Below, piece by piece: positions 44,130 to 52,464 of a stretch of DNA of 64,000 nt. Where the stretch lies: positions 124,001 to 188,000 of the forward strand of contig NZ_BJKP01000002.1 in assembly GCF_008974145.1 (NCBI RefSeq). The letters run 5' to 3'. Position 1 is the first letter of the stretch, and each line of letters starts with the position of its first letter. A program made the position numbers and the translations under genes. The notes beneath the pieces are model-generated. The model was given only the letters and a program-made list of their open reading frames with translations. It was not told the origin of the DNA and ran no database searches. This stretch comes from Microcystis aeruginosa NIES-4325. Its GTDB lineage: Bacteria; Cyanobacteriota; Cyanobacteriia; Cyanobacteriales; Microcystaceae.

Positions 44130-45065
44130 ATGGAAGGTCGGACTAAAATTTTCTGTGACTTGCCCATGTTATTGTCTTGCGCCACCGGTAGCGAACAATT
44201 TTTAGGGAGTGAAGCGATCGCCACTTACGCCACAGCTAAGGCCGTGATCCTGCCGATTCCCTACGAGGCCACCACCACCTATCGCAAGGGTTGTGAAACT
44301 GGACCTGCGGCGGTGATTACCGCTTCCCAACAATTGGAAGCCTATGATGAGGAACTCAAGAGGGAAACCTGTTTAGAAGTGGGCATCTATACCCATGATG
44401 CGATCGCCGATACCCGTCAGCAACCGCAATTGTCCGCCGAGGAGATGTTAGCCGTCACCACAGCCACAGTTTCCCGTCTAATTGCCGATGATAAATTTGT
44501 CGTCGCCGTCGGGGGTGAACACGCTATCACCACGGGAGTAGTACAAGCTTATCGACAAGCTTTATCGGAACCTTTTACGGTGGTTCAAATTGATGCCCAT
44601 GGCGATATGCGTTTTGAGTACGAAGGCTCCCACCATAACCACGCCTGTGTGATGCGTCGGGTGTTAGAAATGGGTTTACCGACCTTACCCGTGGGAATTC
44701 GGGCTATTTGTCGAGAAGAAGCCGAATTAATCGCTAAACAGCAGATTCCCGTGGTTTGGGATCGAGATATCGCCAGGTATGCCGATTGGATTGAAAAAGC
44801 GATCGCCAAAATTACCACTGAGAAGGTATTTTTAACTATAGACGTGGATGGCATAGATCCCGCTTTAATTCCGGGAGTGGGAACACCTGAACCGGGGGGG
44901 TTAAGTTGGCATCAAACCCTAGGCTTTCTCCGTCGTCTTTTCCAAACCCATCAGGTGATTGGCTGCGATGTGATGGAATTAGCCCCGATTAGTGATTCGG
45001 TGGTCTCGGAATTTACCACTGCCAAGTTAATTTATAAGTTAATTGGCTATCAATTTATTGCCTAG
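44130..45065 (+). CDS. speB: Agmatinase / ureohydrolase
   Basis: Hydrolyses agmatine to putrescine and urea, or a related guanidino compound. 311 residues. Manganese ligands are seen in AVGGEHAITTG (His), QIDAHGDMR (Asp and His), HNHACVMRR-type and LTIDVDGIDPALIPGVGTPE (Asp pair). These are the ureohydrolase motifs; the arginase/agmatinase split is by similarity. The N-terminal MEGRTKIFCDLPMLLSC may be partly non-coding, with MLLSCATGSEQFLG another start. Single gene followed by a tRNA. Confidence 0.9.
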   Translation: MEGRTKIFCDLPMLLSCATGSEQFLGSEAIATYATAKAVILPIPYEATTTYRKGCETGPAAVITASQQLEAYDEELKRETCLEVGIYTHDAIADTRQQPQLSAEEMLAVTTATVSRLIADDKFVVAVGGEHAITTGVVQAYRQALSEPFTVVQIDAHGDMRFEYEGSHHNHACVMRRVLEMGLPTLPVGIRAICREEAELIAKQQIPVVWDRDIARYADWIEKAIAKITTEKVFLTIDVDGIDPALIPGVGTPEPGGLSWHQTLGFLRRLFQTHQVIGCDVMELAPISDSVVSEFTTAKLIYKLIGYQFIA

Positions 45066-45069
45066 GGGC

Positions 45070-45099
45070 TTGCCTAATTAGGAGCAATCGTGTTATAAT
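45070..45099 (+). promoter_or_regulatory. Promoter of the tRNA-Val gene
   Basis: TTGCCT (45070-45075) and TATAAT (45094-45099), 18 bases apart, 12 bases before the tRNA. Confidence 0.65.
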
Positions 45100-45111
45100 A
45101 GCAATTCGTAC

Positions 45112-45185
45112 GGACGTATAGCTCAGTTGGTTAGAGTACATCGTTGACATCGATGGGGTCACTGGTTCGAATCCAGTTACGTCCA
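45112..45185 (+). tRNA. tRNA-Val (GAC)
   Basis: A 74-base cloverleaf: acceptor GGACGTA/TACGTCC with discriminator A; D arm GCTC-AGTTGGTTA-GAGT; anticodon stem CATCG/CGATG with loop TTGACAT and anticodon GAC; T arm ACTGG-TTCGAAT-CCAGT. The 3' CCA is not encoded. It reads GUC (and GUU) valine codons. Confidence 0.96.
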
Positions 45186-45261
45186 TAAACCATTTAACCC
45201 AGTCATCGGCAGGAGCTAAATTTACCCCAAATAAAGCGAGTCACGGATGCAACCATTTATC

Positions 45262-45378
45262 TATAGCGTTTCCTAAGCTAGTGAGGTACACCTATTTTTC
45301 TTCCCTTTTGCCTTTTGCCTCTTGCCTTTTGCCTAAAACCCATAACTTTTGTACCTCAGCAGACTGAAAAACGCTATA
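45262..45378. mobile_element. MITE-like element with terminal inverted repeats
   Basis: A 117-base element with imperfect inverted ends of about 28 bases: TATAGCGTTT...GTGAGGTACA at the left and TGTACCTCAGC...AAACGCTATA at the right. The middle has the TTTTGCC heptamer repeats. No gene inside. Probably mobilised by a transposase elsewhere. Confidence 0.75.
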
Positions 45379-45403
45379 AATCTGTCAAAGTGTTAAAGTC
45401 TAA

Positions 45404-46249
45404 TCAAGCGAGTCCTAAGTCTTCTAATCGCTCCACAGGAAGTTTACGGATAGTTTCTTGTAGATTCTGGGGTATTTCTCCGAAACGTCGCTGAAGTTGA
45501 CGGAGGAGTAAATACGCTTCTCCCTGTTGTCTTCCTTGTTTAATACCTTGCTGAACCGCTTGTTCCCTATCCTGTTGGTAAAGTGGAGCTAAAGGCATAA
45601 TAAACTCCCTATCCTCCTGTGTTTTTTTCGATAACGCTTCTAAATTTCTACTCAAATTATACAATAAGTTTAAGGAAGCAGATTTTAGGGGATTATTCGG
45701 CGATAATCTTTCTAATTCATCGATGGCTCTCTCTCTTATTCCTCCTCTACCCAATAATCTTAGCCATAATATCCCCGGTATTTCGGGTAATTGATGAATG
45801 ACGACAATAGCTGTACCTAAACCTTGCGGGAGAAAATAAACCCCTTCTAGTCAATTGGGTTGTAATTGAGCCGTAAACAGGGATAAAATGCGCTCACTAG
45901 CTGTGGGAGTAAGAATCCATAACTTAGGTATCTCCTCCTCTGATATTCTCTGTTTATTTCTCTTTGCTGCTCTGTGGAAGATTTCACGGATAGCAAAGCG
46001 CTTAGACAGACAATCATTGATACCATCAAGGGTAATACCATTGCGATAGGGTTCCAATAAACAAGGATTTTGGCATAATTTTCCTAATAACCCTAACCCA
46101 GAGGGAATTTCCTCGCTATTAGGACTAAAATACACATCAATTTCTTTAATTTCCGAGGTGACTTCTTTGCTGACAACTACTGTACCGTAGGGAGAAAGAA
46201 GGGTTTCTAAGAAGTCTTTGCTAAATTTATCCCCAATAAAGTGCGTCAA
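45404..46249 (-). pseudogene. DUF4351/Rpn-type nuclease gene with an in-frame TGA
   Basis: From TTG at 46249 the frame begins THFIGDKFSKDFLETLLSPY GTVVV and reads RFAIREIFHRAAKRNKQR to ...ERILSLFTAQLQPN, then TGA at 45851-45853. The same frame continues LEGVYFLPQGLGTAIVVIHQ to the C-terminal repeat QAVQQGIKQGRQQGEAYLLL and LRQLQRRFGEIPQNLQETI, which is the DUF4351 tail. One stop interrupts an otherwise open 281-codon frame. Family members are transposase-like or Rpn-type nucleases common in cyanobacteria. The protein also ends abruptly (LEDLGLA). Confidence 0.8.
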
Positions 46250-46507
46250 GGGTTAATTGCCTCAGTTGCTGATTTTAGCCTCTAGATTAATCATCGAGAA
46301 TTGAGCAAGCGATCGCATTTATGATCTAATTCTAATTTATTGAGAGTCAGTAAGAATAGCGATAATTGACATTTCTTAAGATCTTATCTCCGACCACTGA
46401 TAATTAACATTAAAATAGAAAAAAACTTTCTAAAATCTGCTTATATAAAGATAAATATTGACATTTGCTGTTAAATTAGTCAGCTTATCGCGCCAAATTT
46501 GCTAACC

Positions 46508-49255
46508 ATGCCTTCCAGCAATCAAACCCCAGAAAACCAATCCCGTGAACTGATTGACGAACAATTGCGTCAAGCGGGGTGGTCCATCCAAGATAAAAAA
46601 GAAATCAACTTCAATACCAGTTTAGGGGTGGCTATCAGGGAATATCCAACCGATAGCGGATTCGCTGATTATGTCCTGTTTGTGGATAGAGAACCCGTCG
46701 GTATTATTGAGGCCAAACGAGAGGAAAAAGGCTTGTATTTAACGGTGGCGGAGGAACAATCAAACAAATACGCTAATAGTAAACTGAAATATAGCAATAA
46801 CCAGCCCCTTAACTTTATTTACGAAAGCACAGGCAAGCTGACGCGCTTTACCAATCGCCGCGACCCGAAACCTCGTTCCCGTCCTGTTTTTTCCTTTCAC
46901 CGACCGGAAACCCTGCAAGAATGGCGAGATAAACCCAAAAGCTTGCGGGATAAACTGCAAGATATTCCCCCCCTTGACCCGAAGGGACTAAGAGAATGTC
47001 AAATTAAAGCTATTACCAACTTAGAAGCCTCCTTTAAGCGAAATTTTCCCCGGGCCTTGCTGCAGATGGCCACGGGAAGCGGCAAAACCTTCACCGCAAT
47101 TACCGCTATTTATCGTCTCCTAAAGTTTGCCGATGCCAAACGGGTGTTATTTCTAGTCGATACCAAAAACTTAGGAGAACAAGCTGAACAGGAGTTTATG
47201 AGTTTTGTTCCCAATGATGATAACCGCAAATTCACCGAACTTTACAACGTTCAGCGATTATCCTCCAGTTATCTGGCCAAAGATGCTCAGGTCTGCATCT
47301 CAACCATTCAAAGACTCTATTCTATCCTTAAAGGGGAAAGTCTCGATGAGGCTGCCGAACAAACCAACCCGAATGAATTAGTACAAGGGAAACAACCCGT
47401 CCCCGTGGTCTATAATCCGAAAGTTCCTCTTGAATTCTTCGATTTTATCGTCATCGATGAGTGTCATCGCTCGATTTACAACGTTTGGCAACAGGTTTTA
47501 TTATATTTCGACGCTTTTCTGATTGGTTTAACCGCCACTCCCGACGTGCGGACATTTGCCTTTTTCCATGAAAATGTAGTTAGTGAATACAGCTACAAAC
47601 AAGCGGTAATGGACGGCGTAAACGTAGATTATCAAGTCTATACTATAGAAACGGAGATAACCAAGAATGGCGGGCGTATTCTCAGGGAATACATCGAAAA
47701 AAGGGAAAAATTAACCCGTGAAAAACGCTGGGTACAACCGGACGAGGATATTATCTATACCGGCAAGCAACTTGACCTAGATGTGGTCAATCCCAGCCAA
47801 ATACGCCAAATTATCCGCACCTTTTGCGATAAACTGCCATAATTATTTCCCCATCGCCAAGAAGTCCCGAAAACCCTGATTTTTGCCAAGGATGACAGCC
47901 ATGCTGACGATATTATTCAGATAGTCCGGGAAGAATTTAGCGAAGGGAACGATTTCTGCAAAAAAGTTACCTATAAATCGCCAGAAGACCCGAAATCCGT
48001 GCTTTCTCAGTTCAGAAATGATTTTAATCCCCGTATCACCGTCACAGTCGATATGATTGCCACGGGAACCGATGTTAAACCCCTTGAGTGTTTAATTTTT
48101 ATGCGGGATGTCAAATCTCGAAACTACTACGAACAGATGAAAGGACGAGGTACACGCACCCTTGACCATGATAGTCTCAAAAAAGTCTCTCAATCCGCCC
48201 TTTCTGCCAAAACTCACTTTATTATCATCGATGCTGTCGGTGTGGAACAATCAGCTAAAACCGATAGCCGGCCCCTGGAAAGAAAATCCAGTGTCCCTTT
48301 TAAAGACCTGATGATGGGCATTATCATGGGAACAGACGATAGCGATGCCTATATCTCCCTAGCCTGTCGTTTTGCCCGATTAGAACGACAAATCACGCCA
48401 AAAGAAGCTGAAAAGATAAAAGAAATCACCGGAGGGGCAACTTTGGGAGATATGGCCAAAGCCCTGCTTAATGCCACAGACCCCGATAATATTGAGGATA
48501 GGGCTAAAGAAACCTATCAAACCACAAATCCGACCCCAGAACAGTTAAAAGCGGCGGAAAAAGCCCTTACCCGTGCAGCTGCCGGCTATTTGACTGGGGA
48601 ATTGATTGATTACCTTGAGAATGTGCGGAAAGTACACGAACAGTACATAGATACTCAGAATCTGGATAGGGTGACATTCTCAGGATGGGGTGAAGCGCAA
48701 CGGATAGACAATCAAGCCCTAATAAATGACTTTACAGCCTTTATTGAGGCAAATAAAGACGAAATCACCGCCCTGCGTATCCTCTATAACCTGCCCTATC
48801 AACAGCGTCCCGTCACCTATAAAATGGTCAAGGAAGTCTTAGATATTCTCAAAAAAGACCGCCCCAACCTAGCGCCGGTGAGGGTATGGGCAGCCTATCA
48901 ACAGATAGAAGCGGTGCCAAGCAATCCCACCAGTGAGTTAACGGCGTTAATTGCCCTAATCCGGCGTGTTATTGGCTTAGATGAGGTTTTAACCCCCCAG
49001 GAAAAACGCATCGATAAAGCTTTTCAAACTTGGGTTTTTCAAAAACAAGCGGGCGCATCAGTAAAATTCAATCAAGAACAGATGCAATGGCTACGGGCCA
49101 TCAAGGAACATATTATCAGTTCTTTTGCCTTAGAGCGAGAGGATTTGGACTATACCCCTTTTGATAGTATGGGGGGAATCGGTAAACTCCATCAGCTTTT
49201 TGGCGATGAGATGGAGGCTATTATCGAGGAATTAAACACCGCTTTAGTGGCATAA
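46508..49255 (+). pseudogene. hsdR: Type I restriction enzyme R subunit (HsdR) with an in-frame TAA
   Basis: The motor and nuclease subunit of a type I restriction enzyme. The first 444 codons hold the nuclease motif YVLFVDREPVGIIEAKREEK, the Walker A LLQMATGSGKTFTAITAIY, the DEAD-type box DFIVIDECHRSIYNVW and GLTATPDVRTF. A TAA at 47840-47842 then interrupts (KLP-stop-LFPHRQEVPKTLIFAKDD). The same frame goes on without shift to ATGTDVKPLECLIFMRDVKS and YYEQMKGRGTRT, then the helical C-terminus, ending at 49255. Total would be 915 residues. The change can be explained by GAA to TAA. The start is ATG 46508. If the TAA is real, restriction is probably lost. Confidence 0.88.
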
Positions 49256-49283
49256 AATACGAAATCAAAAGGACTCTTAAATC

Positions 49284-49454
49284 ATGAAACATAAAATCAT
49301 TCTCTATCAATCCGAAGAAGGCTGCAGCGTCTGTTGTCCGGGGTTGCCCGGTTGTTGGTCCCAGGGAGAGACAGAGAAAGAAGGGTTAGGCAACATTCAA
49401 GACGCAATTACTGAATATTTGTCAGTTATTGAGGAATTATTTCCTAGAAATTAA
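49284..49454 (+). CDS. HicB-like small protein
   Basis: A 56-residue protein: KHKIILYQSEEGCSVCCPGL then PGCWSQGETEKEGLGNIQDA and ITEYLSVIEELF. This is the partly-degraded RNase H fold of HicB antitoxins (the Y...EEG...PGLPGC.SQG pattern). No HicA toxin gene is beside it. It lies 28 bases after hsdR. Confidence 0.75.
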   Translation: MKHKIILYQSEEGCSVCCPGLPGCWSQGETEKEGLGNIQDAITEYLSVIEELFPRN

Positions 49455-49463
49455 GGAGTAAAT

Positions 49464-49862
49464 ATGACCTTACAAGATGTGATGGAATTAGCCAAGCAAT
49501 TATCGCCGATGGATAAAAAATGCCTCGTTGAACAGCTTTCCTCTGAAGTGAAACCCGAAGAAGTTAAACCGAAAACTTTAGAGGAAATCAAAGCAATTTT
49601 AATCCTTTATAAGCCCTTTTTAATAGAGAGGTTTAAAATCCTTGAATTAGGACTTTTTGGTTCCTATGTCAGGGGAGAACAAACTAAAGATAGTGATGTG
49701 GATATTTTAGTAGAATTTTCCCAAGTCCCCACCTTATTTGATTTAGTAGAAATTGAGTATTTAATTAGTGATAAACTTGGTCTTCCTGTGGATTTAATTG
49801 ATAAAAAATCCTTAAAAGCTGCCCTTCGTGAACAGATTCTCAATGAGACAGTTTATCTATGA
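49464..49862 (+). CDS. MNT-type nucleotidyltransferase with an antitoxin-like N-terminus
   Basis: A 132-residue protein. Residues about 1-45 (TLQDVMELAKQLSPMDKKCL) resemble small antitoxin N-termini. The rest is a minimal nucleotidyltransferase with LGLFGSYVRGEQTKDSDVDI, the GS-x-D-x-D motif of the MNT family. MNT proteins usually neutralise HEPN toxins by AMPylation or serve as antitoxins. No HEPN gene is next to it. It begins 9 bases after the HicB-like gene. Confidence 0.8.
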   Translation: MTLQDVMELAKQLSPMDKKCLVEQLSSEVKPEEVKPKTLEEIKAILILYKPFLIERFKILELGLFGSYVRGEQTKDSDVDILVEFSQVPTLFDLVEIEYLISDKLGLPVDLIDKKSLKAALREQILNETVYL

Positions 49863-49899
49863 AATTGACAAAAGAACAAAATAAAAGGAGTATTAAGTT

Positions 49900-50109
49900 A
49901 TGAATCAAAAACTAATTGACTCTTTAGTTACTATTGTTCAATCGCTTTCTGATGAAGAACGTCAAAGCTTTGAGCAAAAATTGTTCTTTGATGACCATCA
50001 AGTTAGTACACAGGAGATTATGAACTTAGTTCAAACAATTCATTCCTTTGATTTTCTCAAGGATGAACCCGATATTTATACCCTAGAAGATGGAGAATCT
50101 ATTAAATAG
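49900..50109 (+). CDS. Small antitoxin-like protein
   Basis: A 69-residue acidic protein: NQKLIDSLVTIVQSLSDEER then QSFEQKLFFDDHQVSTQEIM and an end EPDIYTLEDGESIK. The LIDSLV..QSLSDEER start resembles orphan VapB-like antitoxins of Microcystis. No toxin gene follows before hsdS. Family assignment tentative. Confidence 0.5.
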   Translation: MNQKLIDSLVTIVQSLSDEERQSFEQKLFFDDHQVSTQEIMNLVQTIHSFDFLKDEPDIYTLEDGESIK

Positions 50110-50121
50110 ATTTTTATAATT

Positions 50122-51576
50122 ATGATAAAAGTATTTGAATCACCTAATTTACCTGATAACTGGATATTAGCCAACTTTGGTGACTATCTAGACATCACAG
50201 GAGGCTCTCAACCACCAAAAAGCAAATTTTCTGAAGTTAAAAAAGATGGATATGTTAGATTATGGCAAATTAGAGATTTAGGAGATAATCCTGTCCCTGT
50301 ATTTGTTGATAAGTCTCTTGTTTCAAAATTTTGTTCAGATGGTGATATTTTAATAGGTAGATATGGTGCTTCTGTTGGTAAAGTTTTTTGGGCAAAAGAT
50401 GGTGCTTACAATGTAGCTTTAGTTAAATTAATATTTGATGATAAGATTTTTCATAAAAGTTTTTTATTTTATTTTCTTCAGTCTCTCTATTTTCAAAGAT
50501 ATTTAAAATTAATATCTAAAACTGCACAAAGTGGATTTAATAGAAGCGACTTATATAACATAGAATTACCTATTGCTCCCCTACCTGAACAACATCGAAT
50601 TGTCGAGAAAATTGAAGAATTATTCTCGGAATTAGATGACGGGGTTGCATCCCTGAAAAAAGCGCTAGAACAACTAAAAACCTACCGTCAGGCAGTGTTA
50701 AAATGGGCATTTGAGGGCAAATTAACCGAAAAATGGCGCAACACACATCAAGACAGTCTAGAGGATGCCGATACCCTATTAGAACAGATTAAAGCTGAAA
50801 GAAAACGCCATTATCAGCAACAATTAGCAGACTGGAAACAAGCGCTTAAAGAATGGGAAAATAACGGCAAGGAAGCCAAAAAACCCACCAAACCCCAACA
50901 GCCAAAAGATTTACCTCCCCTCACCAAAGAAGAATTAAGCAATTTACCCAGTTTACCTAATGGTTGGATGTGGGTGAAATTGGGAAATTTATGTGATATT
51001 ATTGGTGGTGTGACAAAAGGAAGGAAATTAGAGGGTAAAAATACTATTTCTCTCCCTTACTTGAGAGTAGCAAATGTTCAAGATGGCTACTTAGATTTAT
51101 CTGTTATAAAATATATTGAGGTACTTCCTGAAGATTTAGAAAAATATAGATTAGTATCTGGCGATATTCTTTACACAGAGGGAGGTGATAGGGACAAATT
51201 AGGAAGAGGAACAATTTGGAGAAACGAAATTTCAGATTGTATTCATCAAAACCATGTTTTTCGAGCAAGAACTTTCCAACAACTTATAAAATCTCTCTAT
51301 ATTTCTTATTTTTCGCAAACTCAGACAGCTAGAAACCATTTTTTTAAGCATGGAAAACAGACGGTAAACTTAGCATCTATTAATATGACCGTTTTATCTA
51401 ATCTACCTATTGTTTTGTGTTCGACAGTTGAACAAAAATTGATATTAGATGAAATCGAATCAAGATTATCAGTATGTGACCAATTAGAAGCCACCCTCAC
51501 CGAGAACTTAAACAAAGCAGATGCATTGCGCCAAAGCATCTTAAAACGGGCCTTTGAGGGGAAACTCGTACTATGA
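50122..51576 (+). CDS. hsdS: Type I restriction-modification specificity subunit (HsdS)
   Basis: Recognises the two half-sites of the target and guides HsdM and HsdR. 484 residues with two target-recognition domains: the first begins LPDNWILANFGDYLDITGGS (about residue 10), the second LPNGWMWVKLGNLCDIIGGV (about 283). Each is followed by a helical spacer: LPIAPLPEQHRIVEKIEELF (about 149) and VLCSTVEQKLILDEIESRL (about 430). Both end with similar motifs, AVLKWAFEGKLT and SILKRAFEGKLV, so the protein is intact. The recognition sequence cannot be read from this. Downstream lies the GxxExxY unit. Confidence 0.93.
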   Translation: MIKVFESPNLPDNWILANFGDYLDITGGSQPPKSKFSEVKKDGYVRLWQIRDLGDNPVPVFVDKSLVSKFCSDGDILIGRYGASVGKVFWAKDGAYNVALVKLIFDDKIFHKSFLFYFLQSLYFQRYLKLISKTAQSGFNRSDLYNIELPIAPLPEQHRIVEKIEELFSELDDGVASLKKALEQLKTYRQAVLKWAFEGKLTEKWRNTHQDSLEDADTLLEQIKAERKRHYQQQLADWKQALKEWENNGKEAKKPTKPQQPKDLPPLTKEELSNLPSLPNGWMWVKLGNLCDIIGGVTKGRKLEGKNTISLPYLRVANVQDGYLDLSVIKYIEVLPEDLEKYRLVSGDILYTEGGDRDKLGRGTIWRNEISDCIHQNHVFRARTFQQLIKSLYISYFSQTQTARNHFFKHGKQTVNLASINMTVLSNLPIVLCSTVEQKLILDEIESRLSVCDQLEATLTENLNKADALRQSILKRAFEGKLVL

Positions 51577-51763
51577 TTAGGAATGATTAAATGAGGACTA
51601 TGATTGAGGGATTGATGGGGTGATAAAGTGGTCAAAAAATCTGATACTTGTAGTAAAATCTAATCATAGCCAATCAAAAAATCACATAAATCACAGTACG
51701 GGGGGTTAGAAAAATTATGTGACCCGTAGTAAAATCTAATCATAGCCAATCAAAAAATCGTAT
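51572..51763 (+). repeat. Direct repeat flanking the GxxExxY gene, left copy
   Basis: About 190 bases beginning TATGATTAGGAATGATTAAA at the hsdS stop. It holds TCTAATCATAGCCAATCAAA (with AAATC) at 51659 and 51735, 76 bases apart, and the phrase AGAAAAATTATGTGACCCGT between them. The matching right copy is 52170-52354. Confidence 0.88.
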
Positions 51764-51775
51764 CAAGTCAATAGC

Positions 51776-52174
51776 ATGAGTTACGTTTCTTCTCAATATC
51801 CAGACAGCGAATTAACGGGTAAAATAATTGGTTGTGCCATGGAAGTACACCGCACCCTAGGAAACGGCTTTCAGGAAAAAATCTATCAACGCGCCTTAGC
51901 CATAGAAATGACATATCAAGGACTTTCCTTTAGTCAAGAACATGAGATGAATATCATTTATAAAGGAACACATATCGGCACAAGACGAGTTGATTTTTTC
52001 GTAGAAGGAAGGATAATGGTAGAAATCAAAGCTGTCATTAAACTTGAAGACATTCACCTCGCACAAGCCATTAATTATATAGAAATTTATAGACTTCCCA
52101 TCGGTTTACTAATTAACTTTGGCTCAAGAAGCTTAGAATTTAAACGAGTCATGAAACCAAAGCCAAAACCATGA
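51776..52174 (+). CDS. GxxExxY family protein
   Basis: A 132-residue PD-(D/E)XK-like protein. GKIIGCAMEVHRTLGNGFQE then KIYQRALAIEMTYQG carries the GFQEKIYQ (GxxExxY) motif. VDFFVEGRIMVEIKAVIKLE gives the Asp and the Glu-x-Lys of the nuclease core. Family function unknown; the signature suggests nuclease or nucleic-acid binding. It lies between hsdS and hsdM in the same direction, flanked by long direct repeats, and its stop overlaps the right repeat. Confidence 0.87.
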   Translation: MSYVSSQYPDSELTGKIIGCAMEVHRTLGNGFQEKIYQRALAIEMTYQGLSFSQEHEMNIIYKGTHIGTRRVDFFVEGRIMVEIKAVIKLEDIHLAQAINYIEIYRLPIGLLINFGSRSLEFKRVMKPKPKP

Positions 52175-52354
52175 TTAGGAATCATTAAATGATGACTATG
52201 ATTGAGATAACTAATAGAATGCTCGATTCAAAGAATCTGATACTTGTAGTAAAATCTAATCATAGCCAATCAAAAAATCACACAAATCACAGTACGGGTG
52301 GTTAGAAAAATTATGTGACCCGTAGTAAAGTCTAATCATAGCCAATCAAAAAAT
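52170..52354 (+). repeat. Direct repeat flanking the GxxExxY gene, right copy
   Basis: About 185 bases matching 51572-51763, with TCTAATCATAGCCAATCAAA (plus AAATC) at 52255 and 52331, again 76 bases apart. A third degenerate unit (TCTAATCATAATCCATCAAA) lies at 52425, just before hsdM. Confidence 0.88.
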
Positions 52355-52464
52355 CACACAAATCACAGTACAGAGAATGAATAAAATGATAGAATCATCA
52401 AAAATTCTGATACTAGCAGCCGAATCTAATCATAATCCATCAAAAAATTAAACAAATTATAGTT

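Noticed and set aside
51650-52450. Possible CRISPR array, because of a 25-base repeated core
   Set aside because: The intervals between cores are not unique spacers: the same sequence is repeated with them, and a protein gene lies between the two blocks. No cas genes are near.
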